Part shown: piece after piece, positions 42,161 to 50,557 of the stretch
Layout: each line of letters begins with the position of its first letter
Numbering within the stretch: the first letter of the stretch is position 1
Source: Tellurirhabdus rosea
GTDB lineage: Bacteria; Bacteroidota; Bacteroidia; Cytophagales; Spirosomataceae
Assembly (NCBI RefSeq): GCF_026278345.1
Contig: NZ_CP111085.1
Location: 2,554,001 to 2,618,000, forward strand
Direction: 5' to 3'
Length of the DNA stretch: 64,000 nucleotides
The notes under the pieces: model-generated
Seen by the model: the letters and a program-made list of their open reading frames with translations, nothing else
Databases searched by the model: none
What the model was told of the DNA's origin: nothing
Position numbers and translations under genes: made by a program

Positions 42161-42736
42161 CTACTTTTTAACAACAAGCATGATTCCAGTTGACCACGCC
42201 AGCTTCACCGGCGTCACGTCCGGTCGCTGTTCCAGTTGGGCCACCAGCGCATCCACGTTCGCCTGGTGTCCGGCCGGCCAGTTAGGCTGCGGAAGCATGT
42301 CATCAATCACGTACACCCCACCCGGCTTCAGCGCGTTCAGCGTGCAGTCCAGGTTGGCGTATTTGCCGGGCCAGGCGTCCGCGAAAATCAAATCAAACGT
42401 GTCGCTTTGCGTTTCCAGCCACTCGGCCGCATCGGTACAAATAAGCTCCAATCGGCGGTCATGGCCCAGCGCTTCGGCCGCTATGGCTTGAAACGAAGCC
42501 TCGTTATCAATCGAGATCAGCGTCGAGTCCATGTCCATGCCGTCGAGCAGCCACGAAGTCGCCAGTCCGGTGCCGGTTCCGATTTCGAGGATACGCGACT
42601 GCGGTTTGGAGGCGGCCAGCGCTTTCAGCAGGGCGCCCGTCTGCAAATCAGAGGGCATCGAAAAGCCGATCGCCCGGCTGGCTCCTTCTACAGCGGCGTA
42701 GGCCTGGGGTTGAGTATGAACCGAATCACTGAACAT
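42161..42736 (-). CDS. O-methyltransferase-like SAM-dependent methyltransferase
   Basis: A 191-residue class I methyltransferase: the SAM motif ILEIGTGTGLATSWLLDGM, STLISIDNEA at motif II, FDLIFADAWPGKY at the metal-site motif and PGGVYVIDDM. It resembles the catechol/caffeoyl-CoA O-methyltransferase fold. It starts four bases after ilvD, so it is almost certainly expressed with the pathway, yet no methylation step is known in branched-chain synthesis. Its role is unknown. Confidence 0.82.
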   Translation of the reverse strand: MFSDSVHTQPQAYAAVEGASRAIGFSMPSDLQTGALLKALAASKPQSRILEIGTGTGLATSWLLDGMDMDSTLISIDNEASFQAIAAEALGHDRRLELICTDAAEWLETQSDTFDLIFADAWPGKYANLDCTLNALKPGGVYVIDDMLPQPNWPAGHQANVDALVAQLEQRPDVTPVKLAWSTGIMLVVKK

Positions 42737-42740
42737 GACC

Positions 42741-44441
42741 TTAGGCTTCGTCCGTTACGCAGCCTTCGCTGGCAGATTTGACGTTGCGGATGTATTTGCC
42801 CAGAGTTCCTTTGGTAAACTTCGGTGCGGGTTGTACCCACTGCGCCCGTCGGGCCGCCAGTTCCTCGTCCGAAACGTGCAGGGTCAGCTGGCGCGTGGTG
42901 GCGTCGATCGTAATCCGGTCGCCGTCTTTTACCAGCGCAATCGGGCCGCCGTCGAACGCTTCCGGCGTGATGTGGCCCACCACAAAGCCGTGGGTTCCGC
43001 CCGAGAAACGTCCGTCGGTAATCAGCGCCACTTTATCGCCCAGTCCGGCACCCATTACGGCCGAGGTCGGTTTCAGCATCTCCGACATGCCGGGGCCGCC
43101 TTTGGGGCCAGCATTGCGGATGACGATGACGTTGCCCGGCAGAATCTCGCCTTTGGCCAGCGCGTCGATGATTTCCGACTCGTGTTCGCAGACTTTGGCG
43201 ATGCCGTCAAACCGCTCGCCTTCTTTTCCGGTAATCTTGGCGACGCCGCCCTCCGGAGCGAGGTTGCCGTACAGAATCTGGATATGGCCGGTTTTCTTGA
43301 TCGGCTGCGAAAGCGGAAACACGATTTTCTGGTTCTCAAAGTCGATTTCCGGAATCTCCGCCATGTTTTCCGCCACTGTTTTGCCCGTCACCGTCAGGCA
43401 GTCGCCGTGGATGAGGCCCTCTTTCAGCAGGTATTTCATCACCGCCGGGACCCCGCCGATGGCGAGCATATCTTCCATGTAATATTTTCCACTCGGCTTC
43501 AGGTCGGCGATCAGCGGCGTGCGGTCGCTGATTTTCTGAATATCATCGAGTGTCAGCGTCAGGCCGGCCGCGCGGGCGATGGCGATGTAGTGCAGCGTCG
43601 CGTTGGTCGAGCCGCCGAGGGCCATCACGATCGTCAGCGCGTTTTCCAGCGACTTTTGCGTAATAATTTCCTTCGGGGTCAGATTCAGTTCGAGCAGCCG
43701 CTTCATGGCCGCGCCGATTTTCCGGCACTCTTCCTGTTTGCCTTCGTGGGTGGCCGGGTAGCTGCTGCTGAAGGGCAGGCTCAGACCCATTGCCTCGATA
43801 CTCGACGCCATCGTGTTGGCCGTGTACATGCCGCCGCAGGCCCCTGCTCCCGGAATGGCATTCTGTACCACGCCTTTAAAATCTTCGTCCGAAATATTGC
43901 CGGCAAACCGCTTTCCAAGCGCCTCAAAAGCCGACACAATGTCCAGTTTCTGTCCTTTATAATGTCCCGAGCGGATGGTGCCGCCGTAGACCATGATGGC
44001 GGGCCGCTCCAGGCGGGCCATTGCCATGATAGCGCCGGGCATGTTTTTGTCACAGCCGACAACGGCAATAACGCCGTCGTACCACTGAGCCGCCACCACC
44101 GATTCGATGGAATCCGCAATGAGGTCCCGGCTGGGCAGCGAATAACGCATGCCGTCGTTGCCGTTGGTCATCCCGTCCGAAACGCCGATGGTGTTGAAAA
44201 TCAGCCCCACCATCTCGTTGGCCTGTATCCCCTGCTTGACGTAAACCGATAATCCGTTCAGGTGCATGTTACAGGTGTTGCCTTCGTAGCCTGTGCTGGC
44301 AATGCCGATCTGAGGCTTGCTCATGTCGGCTTCGGTTAGGCCGATGCCGTATAGCATGGCCTGTGCAGCGGGATTGGTTACTTCCTGGGTTAATGTCGAA
44401 CTATACCGGTTAAGGGTGGGGGCGACTACGGTGGATGACAT
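42741..44441 (-). CDS. ilvD: dihydroxy-acid dehydratase
   Basis: A 566-residue ILVD/EDD enzyme. Fe-S ligand cysteines are visible in [14 protein letters not shown] and [17 protein letters not shown], with a further Cys in GNTCNMHL, and it ends in the typical [19 protein letters not shown] segment. It dehydrates dihydroxyisovalerate and dihydroxymethylvalerate. It is the first gene of the cluster and has a promoter that shares a 20-bp element with leuA. Confidence 0.95.
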   Translation of the reverse strand: MSSTVVAPTLNRYSSTLTQEVTNPAAQAMLYGIGLTEADMSKPQIGIASTGYEGNTCNMHLNGLSVYVKQGIQANEMVGLIFNTIGVSDGMTNGNDGMRYSLPSRDLIADSIESVVAAQWYDGVIAVVGCDKNMPGAIMAMARLERPAIMVYGGTIRSGHYKGQKLDIVSAFEALGKRFAGNISDEDFKGVVQNAIPGAGACGGMYTANTMASSIEAMGLSLPFSSSYPATHEGKQEECRKIGAAMKRLLELNLTPKEIITQKSLENALTIVMALGGSTNATLHYIAIARAAGLTLTLDDIQKISDRTPLIADLKPSGKYYMEDMLAIGGVPAVMKYLLKEGLIHGDCLTVTGKTVAENMAEIPEIDFENQKIVFPLSQPIKKTGHIQILYGNLAPEGGVAKITGKEGERFDGIAKVCEHESEIIDALAKGEILPGNVIVIRNAGPKGGPGMSEMLKPTSAVMGAGLGDKVALITDGRFSGGTHGFVVGHITPEAFDGGPIALVKDGDRITIDATTRQLTLHVSDEELAARRAQWVQPAPKFTKGTLGKYIRNVKSASEGCVTDEA

Positions 44442-44466
44442 GTTTGCTGTTAATTTCCTGTTTAGT

Positions 44467-44486
44467 GAAATTTCGCTGAAAGCGTA
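44467..44486 (-). promoter_or_regulatory. element shared by leuA and ilvD promoters (ilvD copy)
   Basis: TACGCTTTCAGCGAAATTTC on the minus strand, 19/20 identical to the leuA copy, eight bases after the -7-like box. Here there is no leader peptide or attenuator between element and start codon. Confidence 0.65.
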
Positions 44487-44494
44487 ATTTGCTT

Positions 44495-44525
44495 CAAAGA
44501 AAAGAGGTTGGCGTTAAAATGGCAA
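44495..44525 (-). promoter_or_regulatory. ilvD promoter
   Basis: TTG at 44525-44523 (within ACTTGCC, as in the leuA promoter) and TTTCTTTG at 44502-44495, seven of eight matches to TAnnTTTG, spaced by 20 bases. Confidence 0.6.
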
Positions 44526-44567
44526 GTATTATTTGTTAAAAAGCAGCCAGAACAGAGAAACAATCCG

Positions 44568-44634
44568 TTTCAAGTCGCCGGAAAAGAAATGCCATTTCTA
44601 TGAGAAATGGCATTTCTTTTCCGGCGACTTGAAA
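44568..44634. repeat. perfect 32-bp-arm inverted repeat upstream of murQ
   Basis: Arms 44568-44599 and 44603-44634 are perfectly complementary with a 3-nt loop. It lies between the divergent ilvD and murQ promoters, ending 33 bp before the murQ ATG, so it would form a strong hairpin in a murQ leader if transcription starts upstream. Confidence 0.95.
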
Positions 44635-44667
44635 AGTGCTTATTTTGGACCAACTTTCGAAGACCTC

Positions 44668-45474
44668 ATGATTACAGAAACCTCATCGCACTACGACAAT
44701 CTGGAACAAATGTCAGTACAGGAACTGCTGACCAATATTAATAAGGAAGACAAGACCGTTCCGCTGGCCGTGGAAAAAGCCATTCCGCAACTCGAAGCGC
44801 TGGTGACCGAAATTGTCAAGCGGATGAAAGAAGGCGGGCGCCTGTTTTATATCGGAGCCGGTACCAGCGGCCGTCTGGGTATTGTGGATGCATCGGAATG
44901 CCCGCCCACCTACGGCGTGTCTCCCGATCTGGTCATCGGGCTGATTGCCGGGGGCGACAAAGCCATCCGTTCTGCCGTCGAATATGCCGAAGATGATGCC
45001 GAACAGGCCTGGAAAGACTTACAGGCATACCACATCGACGAACTGGACACGCTCATCGGCATCGCCGCTTCCGGTCGGACGCCTTATGTGATCGGCGGCT
45101 TGCAGCAGGCCCGTCAGGCTGGCGTTCTGACGGGCTGCATCGTCTGTAACCCGGGTTCAGCCGTGGCCCAGGCCGCCGAGTTTCCGGTGGAAATCGTAGT
45201 CGGACCGGAGTTCGTGACCGGCAGTACCCGTATGAAGTCGGGCACCGCCCAGAAACTTGCCCTGAACATGCTTTCGACCTCGGTCATGATTCAGCTTGGC
45301 CGCGTAAAAGGCAACAAAATGGTCGATATGCAGCTTACCAACCTCAAGCTGAAAGACCGGGCGGCCAAAATGGTGATGAGCGAAACCGGCGTGAGCTACG
45401 AACAGGCCGAAGCGCTGCTGCAGAAATACGGCAGTGTCCGAAACGCGGTTCAGAACCGGGACTCCGCGGAGTGA
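44668..45474 (+). CDS. murQ: N-acetylmuramic acid 6-phosphate etherase
   Basis: A 268-residue SIS-fold lyase: IGAGTSGRLGIVDASECPPTYG is the family signature, with GEDDAEQ-type residues and TGSTRMKSGTAQKLALNML later. It splits the lactyl ether of MurNAc-6-P during peptidoglycan recycling. The start at 44668 (MITETSSHYDNLEQM) gives normal length and avoids the hairpin; the frame is open upstream through the inverted repeat. It stands alone on the plus strand. Confidence 0.93.
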   Translation: MITETSSHYDNLEQMSVQELLTNINKEDKTVPLAVEKAIPQLEALVTEIVKRMKEGGRLFYIGAGTSGRLGIVDASECPPTYGVSPDLVIGLIAGGDKAIRSAVEYAEDDAEQAWKDLQAYHIDELDTLIGIAASGRTPYVIGGLQQARQAGVLTGCIVCNPGSAVAQAAEFPVEIVVGPEFVTGSTRMKSGTAQKLALNMLSTSVMIQLGRVKGNKMVDMQLTNLKLKDRAAKMVMSETGVSYEQAEALLQKYGSVRNAVQNRDSAE

Positions 45475-45514
45475 GGGTTAGTCAGGATGCCTCTTAAAAA
45501 ATCATAGTCAATCG

Positions 45515-45543
45515 TTTCAATCTGCGTAATCCCGGTTCAGAAA
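45515..45543. repeat. copy of dispersed TTTnAATCTGCGTAATCC element
   Basis: TTTCAATCTGCGTAATCCCG then GTTCAGAAA, closely matching 13064-13089 and 40347-40370. It lies 20 bp before the dehydrogenase gene. Confidence 0.6.
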
Positions 45544-45563
45544 CCCACGCAACTTCCGCTTCC

Positions 45564-46580
45564 ATGAAGGCCGTTATCATTTCCCAGACGCACCAGCCCG
45601 CCGAATTTACCGAAGCCGAAAAACCCGTTCCCGGCCCCGGCGAAGTCCTTGTTCAGTTGAAAGCGGCCGCTCTGAACCACCGGGATGTGTTCGTGCAGCA
45701 GGGGCTTTATCCCGGCATGAAACTGCCCGTCATTCCCGGAGCCGATGGGGCCGGCGTGGTGGCGGAGCTTGGCGAGGGTGTGGACGACCACTGGCTCGGG
45801 CAGGAAGTTATCATCAACTGCTCGCTCAACTGGGGGGAGAACCCGCATTTTTACGGACCCCACTTCAAGATTCTGGGCATGCCCGACAACGGCACCTTCG
45901 CCGAATACCTGAAAATTGAAGCCCGGTATCTGCACCCCAAACCGGCCCACCTGACGTTCGAGCAGGCGGCGGCGCTACCGCTGGCGGGGCTGACGGCCTG
46001 GCGGGCACTCATGACCCGGGCGCTGTTCCGGCCCGACGATAAGGTCCTGATTACCGGAATCGGCGGCGGCGTGGCTCTGATTGCGCTCCAGTTCGCCGTG
46101 GCGGCCGGAGCGGAGGTCTGGGTGACGTCCGGTTCCGAAGAAAAGCTGCAGCGGGCGCTCGCCCTCGGCGCGAAAGGCGGCGTCAACTACCGCGAGCCCG
46201 ACTGGCACAGAACCCTTCTAGCCCAGACCGGCGGCGGCCGAACCGGCTATTTTACGGTGCTCATCGACAGTGCCGCCGGACCGGGCTTCGCGCGGCTCAT
46301 CGATGTGGCCGCTCCGGGTGGACGAATCGTTTTTTACGGCGGCACCACCGGCAACATCACCGACGTGATGCCGTCCAAGATCTTCTTCAAACAGCTCAAC
46401 ATTCACGGCACCACAATGGGGACTGGGGAGGAATTTGCGGCGATGACCCGGTTTGTCGAAGCCAACAAGCTGGTCCCGGTCATCGATGCGATTTTTCCGT
46501 TATCAGAAACCGAACAGGCCCTCCGCCGCATGGACGAAGGCAAGCAGTTTGGGAAGATTGTTTTAGCGATCGGGCCTTAA
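45564..46580 (+). CDS. zinc-type alcohol dehydrogenase-like / quinone oxidoreductase family protein
   Basis: A 338-residue MDR enzyme: a GroES-like N-terminal domain (PGPGEVLVQLKAAALNHRDV, PGADGAGVVAELGEGV) and a Rossmann domain (VLITGIGGGVALIALQFA). The structural-zinc Cys cluster is absent and the catalytic-zinc Cys/His set is incomplete, so it looks like the zinc-independent quinone-reductase branch. Reduction of an enone or quinone with NADPH is likely; the natural substrate is unknown. Confidence 0.82.
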   Translation: MKAVIISQTHQPAEFTEAEKPVPGPGEVLVQLKAAALNHRDVFVQQGLYPGMKLPVIPGADGAGVVAELGEGVDDHWLGQEVIINCSLNWGENPHFYGPHFKILGMPDNGTFAEYLKIEARYLHPKPAHLTFEQAAALPLAGLTAWRALMTRALFRPDDKVLITGIGGGVALIALQFAVAAGAEVWVTSGSEEKLQRALALGAKGGVNYREPDWHRTLLAQTGGGRTGYFTVLIDSAAGPGFARLIDVAAPGGRIVFYGGTTGNITDVMPSKIFFKQLNIHGTTMGTGEEFAAMTRFVEANKLVPVIDAIFPLSETEQALRRMDEGKQFGKIVLAIGP

Positions 46581-46653
46581 CTGATTGTCTGATTAAATGT
46601 TGCTCAAGTTTCGGGTTATTGTGCAAACGGCCCAAATAGCCAAATTTTGAGCT

Positions 46654-46710
46654 AAGTTATCCACATTTGGGTGTGGATAACTTAACAATATATCGGACTT
46701 TGGTGGATAA
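46654..46710. other. cluster of three DnaA-box-like sites
   Basis: TTATCCACA at 46657-46665 and its inverse TGTGGATAA at 46672-46680 are perfect consensus DnaA boxes in a 12-bp-arm palindrome (46654-46665 with 46672-46683). A third, GGTGGATAA (46702-46710), has one mismatch. It lies in the 181-bp gap between convergent genes; no T-tract supports a terminator. Confidence 0.55.
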
Positions 46711-46761
46711 CTTTTGCAAAGGCGTTAAAAGGCAGTGTATCCGGATTTTCGCCGAAATGTT

Positions 46762-48663
46762 TCAGTTTTCCGAAAGAACAATCAGTTTGTCGCCTGCCGA
46801 GAATAGGACTTCTGTGTGTTTTACCGGACTAATTTCCACCTCGGAAACGGGTTTTCCGCCGGGTCCGCTCCCCCGTTTTTTATAACCGATGGCGGTTTCG
46901 TTGCGGCGCGAAGCCGCTTCCGTCAGCGTGAAAAAATTGACGGCCACTCCCGGCTGAATGTACTCCTCAATGGGCTTCAGGTAAATCTCCGAACCTTCCG
47001 CCGAAAACAGATCGTCGAAGACCTGCTGCAGGTGCCCGTTCTCGGAAAGCTGCGCCAGCATCAGACTCACCAGCTTGTCGCTCACGATGAAATCGTCGGC
47101 GCGGGTCACTTCGGCCAGGGCTTTGTTGCGGACATCCAGCATTTCGCTCACGATACTCAGGTCCTGGCGGGTCTGGTCGGAAATGTTGCGGAGGTGCAGC
47201 AGGGTAATCAGGGTGCGCGCATCGGCCTGCTGGAGCGGCAGGTGGCTCTCACTCAGCACCACCGTGTGGTCGTAGGTTTCCGGCTGAAGCCCGTACAACG
47301 TGGCTTTCTGGGTTATTTCGCCCACCCGGACCGTCAGGGTCTGATTCGTCAGCCGGGCGCTGAGGCTGTCCAGCTGGCGGCGCCAGGCCGCATCGTCTTC
47401 CAGCACCACGGTCGCTTCCGAGCCGGGCGCCACGTACTGGTCCAGCTCCTGAATAATCCGGAAGCCCTTCGGATTCCAGCCCAGAATCAGCGTCCGTTCC
47501 GGCTTCGCGGCGGTCTCGCCTTTCTGAAAAACATTCGTGTGGATATCGAAGTGGTGTTTGGGCGCCAGCCGGATGGTGGTGTCGTCTTCGGCGATCAGAA
47601 TGAGCTTATCTCCGTTTTTGATCAGCGTGGAAGCGGGCGGATTGAGCCGGGCGGTCCCATCGGCCCTGAAAATCCCGATGACCGTGCTGTTGTCATACGC
47701 CAGACAGGCTTCGTGGTAGGTCTGCCGGAGCAGCGTCGGTTCTTCCCGGAAATAAATCTCTTTTCCGCCAAAATCGAGCAGTTCGGTATACACCTCGCTC
47801 AGCCCCGACTGGCGGCAGGTCTGGGCCGTTACCCGGGCGATGAGTTCATCAGCCAGCACAAAGGTGGTTTCGTTGTTACCGACCAGTTGCCCAGCTTCGA
47901 GGTTGGCCGCCGACTGCAGTTCCGCCACGATATGGTACGTGCCCGGCTTCCGGTTCGGGTTGTTGGTCAGCGCCAGCACCGATTTGATGACGTGCGTATC
48001 CGGGTTGTCCAGCCCCTCGGGCGACAGGACGATGATCGACCGGGCGTCGTGCGGACTCACCACCTCCAGCTCGTCCAGATCCAGCGGACTCCCCGTCCGG
48101 CAGATGATTTTTGTCGTCCGGGTATCCGGAATGCGGGCGCGGAGTTCGTCTTCCATGTCCACCTTATCCCGTTCGGACAGAATCACAATCCGGGCGTGCT
48201 GGCGGCTGGCGTTGGCCATAACCAGTTCTTCCACGATGGTGAACACCTTGGGCGACCAGCCCAGAATCAGCGTATGGTCCTTTTCCAGCACCCGCGAGCG
48301 GCCTTTCCGCAGTTCTTCCAGCTGTCCTTCCAGCCCCGAAGTAAGCGTCCCAATAAAGGTTGACAGAATAAAAAGGCCGCCGATGGTCACCAGCAGCATG
48401 ACGAGCCGGAGCGCCCAGCCTTCATCGCCGCCCACGGCTCCGGAGTCGAGGGCGCGCATGAGACTTTGCCAGGCCGCTTCGCCGAACGAAAGCGGGCCGC
48501 TGTCCGGGGCGCTGATGCCCGACAGTGTCAGAATAAGCCCGGCCAGCAGGACCAGCGCGAGGGAAGCCAGGCCCAGCCAGGCGATGATGCTGCCGGAGCC
48601 ACGGGACAGCGTGTTTTCAAACCAATACCGGAAACGTTGGCGAAGCGAATACGTGGAAGGCAT
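46762..48663 (-). CDS. CASTOR/POLLUX-type ion channel with two TrkA/RCK-like domains
   Basis: A 633-residue membrane protein: a helix near residues 25-50, a second segment around 80-110 that includes the pore-like DSGAVGGDEGWALRLVML, then two tandem Rossmann RCK-type domains (DHTLILGWSPKVFTIVEELV and ERTLILGWNPKGFRIIQELD). This arrangement matches the CASTOR/POLLUX channels first described in plant nuclei, with bacterial homologues. It probably conducts cations under nucleotide or ion control. ATG at 48663 used; a TTG at 48690 is an alternative. Divergent from bioF. Confidence 0.85.
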   Translation of the reverse strand: MPSTYSLRQRFRYWFENTLSRGSGSIIAWLGLASLALVLLAGLILTLSGISAPDSGPLSFGEAAWQSLMRALDSGAVGGDEGWALRLVMLLVTIGGLFILSTFIGTLTSGLEGQLEELRKGRSRVLEKDHTLILGWSPKVFTIVEELVMANASRQHARIVILSERDKVDMEDELRARIPDTRTTKIICRTGSPLDLDELEVVSPHDARSIIVLSPEGLDNPDTHVIKSVLALTNNPNRKPGTYHIVAELQSAANLEAGQLVGNNETTFVLADELIARVTAQTCRQSGLSEVYTELLDFGGKEIYFREEPTLLRQTYHEACLAYDNSTVIGIFRADGTARLNPPASTLIKNGDKLILIAEDDTTIRLAPKHHFDIHTNVFQKGETAAKPERTLILGWNPKGFRIIQELDQYVAPGSEATVVLEDDAAWRRQLDSLSARLTNQTLTVRVGEITQKATLYGLQPETYDHTVVLSESHLPLQQADARTLITLLHLRNISDQTRQDLSIVSEMLDVRNKALAEVTRADDFIVSDKLVSLMLAQLSENGHLQQVFDDLFSAEGSEIYLKPIEEYIQPGVAVNFFTLTEAASRRNETAIGYKKRGSGPGGKPVSEVEISPVKHTEVLFSAGDKLIVLSEN

Positions 48664-48703
48664 ACGAACGGTGGATTTCTGACGAAGCAAACGGATTCTG
48701 TTC

Positions 48704-48711
48704 TACTTTTG
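48704..48711 (+). promoter_or_regulatory. -7 promoter box of the biotin genes
   Basis: TACTTTTG exactly matches TAnnTTTG, 24 nt before the GTG of bioF. Its last bases begin a 19-mer (48706-48724) that recurs at 57522-57540. Confidence 0.45.
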
Positions 48712-48735
48712 TGTTCCAATAAATGCATTTTTCGG

Positions 48736-49887
48736 GTGAAAACCGCCAACGAATCGCTTTCTGCCCTTCTGAACAGCCGCCAGTCGACCGGTTCGCTGCG
48801 CCAGCTCAGGCAGCCCACGGGCCTGGTCGATTTCTGTTCCAACGACTACCTCGGTCTGGCCCGGTCGCCGGAACTGCGGGAGGCGATTGCGGCTTCCCTC
48901 GGCTCTTTTGCCGGACATCCAAACGGGTCCACCGGCTCCCGGCTGCTGGCGGGTAACGCGGCACTGGCCGAGAGCCTTGAAGCGGAAATCGCCGCCTTTC
49001 ACGGGGCCGAAGCGGCGCTGCTGTTCAATTCGGGTTACGATGCCAACATCGGCCTGCTGGCGAGCGTGCCGCAACGGGGCGATACACTACTGACCGACGA
49101 ACTCATTCACGCCAGTATGATCGACGGGGCCCGCCTCAGCTACGCGACCCGCCACAAGTTTCGGCACAACGACCTCGATGACCTTGAGAGCAAAATCCGG
49201 AAGGCCACCGGCACGGTATACGTCGCCGTGGAATCCGTGTATTCGATGGACGGCGACCTGGCTCCGCTGGCCGATCTCTGCGACCTCTGCGACCGCTACG
49301 GTGCCGCCCTCCTGGTCGACGAAGCCCACGCCACCGGCCTTTTCGGCCCGCGGGGAGAAGGCGTCGTGTCCGCCCTGGGACTGGAAAACCGGGTATTTGC
49401 CCGGGTTCACACGTTCGGCAAGGGACTGGGCGTTCATGGGGCGGTGGTGCTTGGTTCGTCCCTGCTGCGCGACTTTCTGATCAATTTTGCCCGCTCGTTT
49501 GTGTACACGACCGCTCTGCCGCCGCATAGTCTGCTGGCCATCCGGGCGGCTTACGAGCACCTGCAAACGCATACCTACAAAATTCACCAACTTCATACGC
49601 TGCGGGCGTTTTTTGTCCAGCAGGCAACCGGGCAGATGCCCGAGGCCGACTGGCTGCTCACCGAAAGCGCCATTCAGGGTCTGGTGGTGCCGGGCAACGA
49701 GGCGTGCCGGGCGGTCGCGACGGACCTCCAGGCGTCGGGGCTGGACGTGCGGCCCATCCTTAGCCCGACCGTCCCGGCCGGGCGCGAGCGGCTGCGGATC
49801 TGTCTGCATACGTTCAATACCGAGGCCGAAATTTTCGCGCTGGTTCAGCAGTTAAAAACCACTTTATCAACCGTAACGCATGATTAA
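48736..49887 (+). CDS. bioF: 8-amino-7-oxononanoate synthase
   Basis: A 383-residue alpha-oxoamine synthase. The N-terminal DFCSNDYLGLARSPELREA is diagnostic; GSTGSRLLAGN and AHATGLFGPRGEG follow, and the PLP Lys lies in HTFGKGLGVHGAVV. It joins pimeloyl-ACP and alanine in biotin synthesis. The GTG at 48736 gives normal length and follows a promoter box; the frame is open 270 nt upstream over the divergent gene. It overlaps bioD by eight bases. Confidence 0.92.
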   Translation: MKTANESLSALLNSRQSTGSLRQLRQPTGLVDFCSNDYLGLARSPELREAIAASLGSFAGHPNGSTGSRLLAGNAALAESLEAEIAAFHGAEAALLFNSGYDANIGLLASVPQRGDTLLTDELIHASMIDGARLSYATRHKFRHNDLDDLESKIRKATGTVYVAVESVYSMDGDLAPLADLCDLCDRYGAALLVDEAHATGLFGPRGEGVVSALGLENRVFARVHTFGKGLGVHGAVVLGSSLLRDFLINFARSFVYTTALPPHSLLAIRAAYEHLQTHTYKIHQLHTLRAFFVQQATGQMPEADWLLTESAIQGLVVPGNEACRAVATDLQASGLDVRPILSPTVPAGRERLRICLHTFNTEAEIFALVQQLKTTLSTVTHD

Positions 49888-50554
49888 ACCACTGCATCTG
49901 GTCGTGGCCGGGATCAGCACCGAAATCGGCAAGACCGTTACCTCGGCCGTGCTGACCGAAGCCCTGCAGGCCGATTACTGGAAGCCCATCCAGTCGGGCG
50001 ACCTGACCGACTCCGACCGCCGGACCGTTCAAAGTCTCATTTCCAATACCGTATCCGTCTTCCATCCGGAAGCCTATTCGCTCCGGCAGCCGCTCTCGCC
50101 CCATGCCGCGGCGGCGCTCGACGGCGTGGAGATCCGTCCGGATGCCATTCAGGTGCCGACAACCGAAAACAACCTCATCATCGAACTGGCGGGCGGACTG
50201 ATGGTGCCGCTCAACGACCGCGACCTCAACATTGACCTTGTGCAGCGCTGGGGACTGCCGGTTGTGCTGGTTTCCAAAAATTACCTCGGCAGCATCAACC
50301 ACACGCTGCTTTCCGTCGAAGCCCTGCGGAGCCGACGCATTCCGATTCTGGGGCTGGTCTTCAACGGGGAACCGACGCCCGCCACGGAAGATTTTATTCT
50401 GCAATACACCAACCTTCCCTGCATCGGGCGCATCGGCTGGGAAGAGGAAGTAACCAAAGCGGTCGTTTCGCGCTACGCCGCTGTCTTTCGAGACAGCTTA
50501 ACCGCGCTCCTGCCCAAAACCCTTTCCTCCCCCTCCTCCTTTTCCTCCCTTTAA
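49880..50554 (+). CDS. bioD: dethiobiotin synthetase
   Basis: A 224-residue P-loop enzyme with VAGISTEIGKTVTSAVL at the N-terminus (the GTDTxVGKT motif of the family, here with Ile and Ser replaced) and ELAGGLMVPLND, VVLVSKNYLGSINHTLLS, LGLVFNGEPTP in the expected order. It closes the ureido ring of biotin. Start overlaps bioF (ATG inside its last codons); bioA follows three bases after the stop. Confidence 0.92.
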   Translation: MIKPLHLVVAGISTEIGKTVTSAVLTEALQADYWKPIQSGDLTDSDRRTVQSLISNTVSVFHPEAYSLRQPLSPHAAAALDGVEIRPDAIQVPTTENNLIIELAGGLMVPLNDRDLNIDLVQRWGLPVVLVSKNYLGSINHTLLSVEALRSRRIPILGLVFNGEPTPATEDFILQYTNLPCIGRIGWEEEVTKAVVSRYAAVFRDSLTALLPKTLSSPSSFSSL

Positions 50555-50557
50555 TTT

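Noticed and set aside
42735-44252. A 505-codon open frame antisense to ilvD
   Set aside because: Composition typical of a shadow frame; ilvD is unambiguous.
44533-44667. Extended N-terminus of murQ through the 32-bp palindrome
   Set aside because: The residues would be coded by the hairpin; the ATG at 44668 gives the standard MurQ length.
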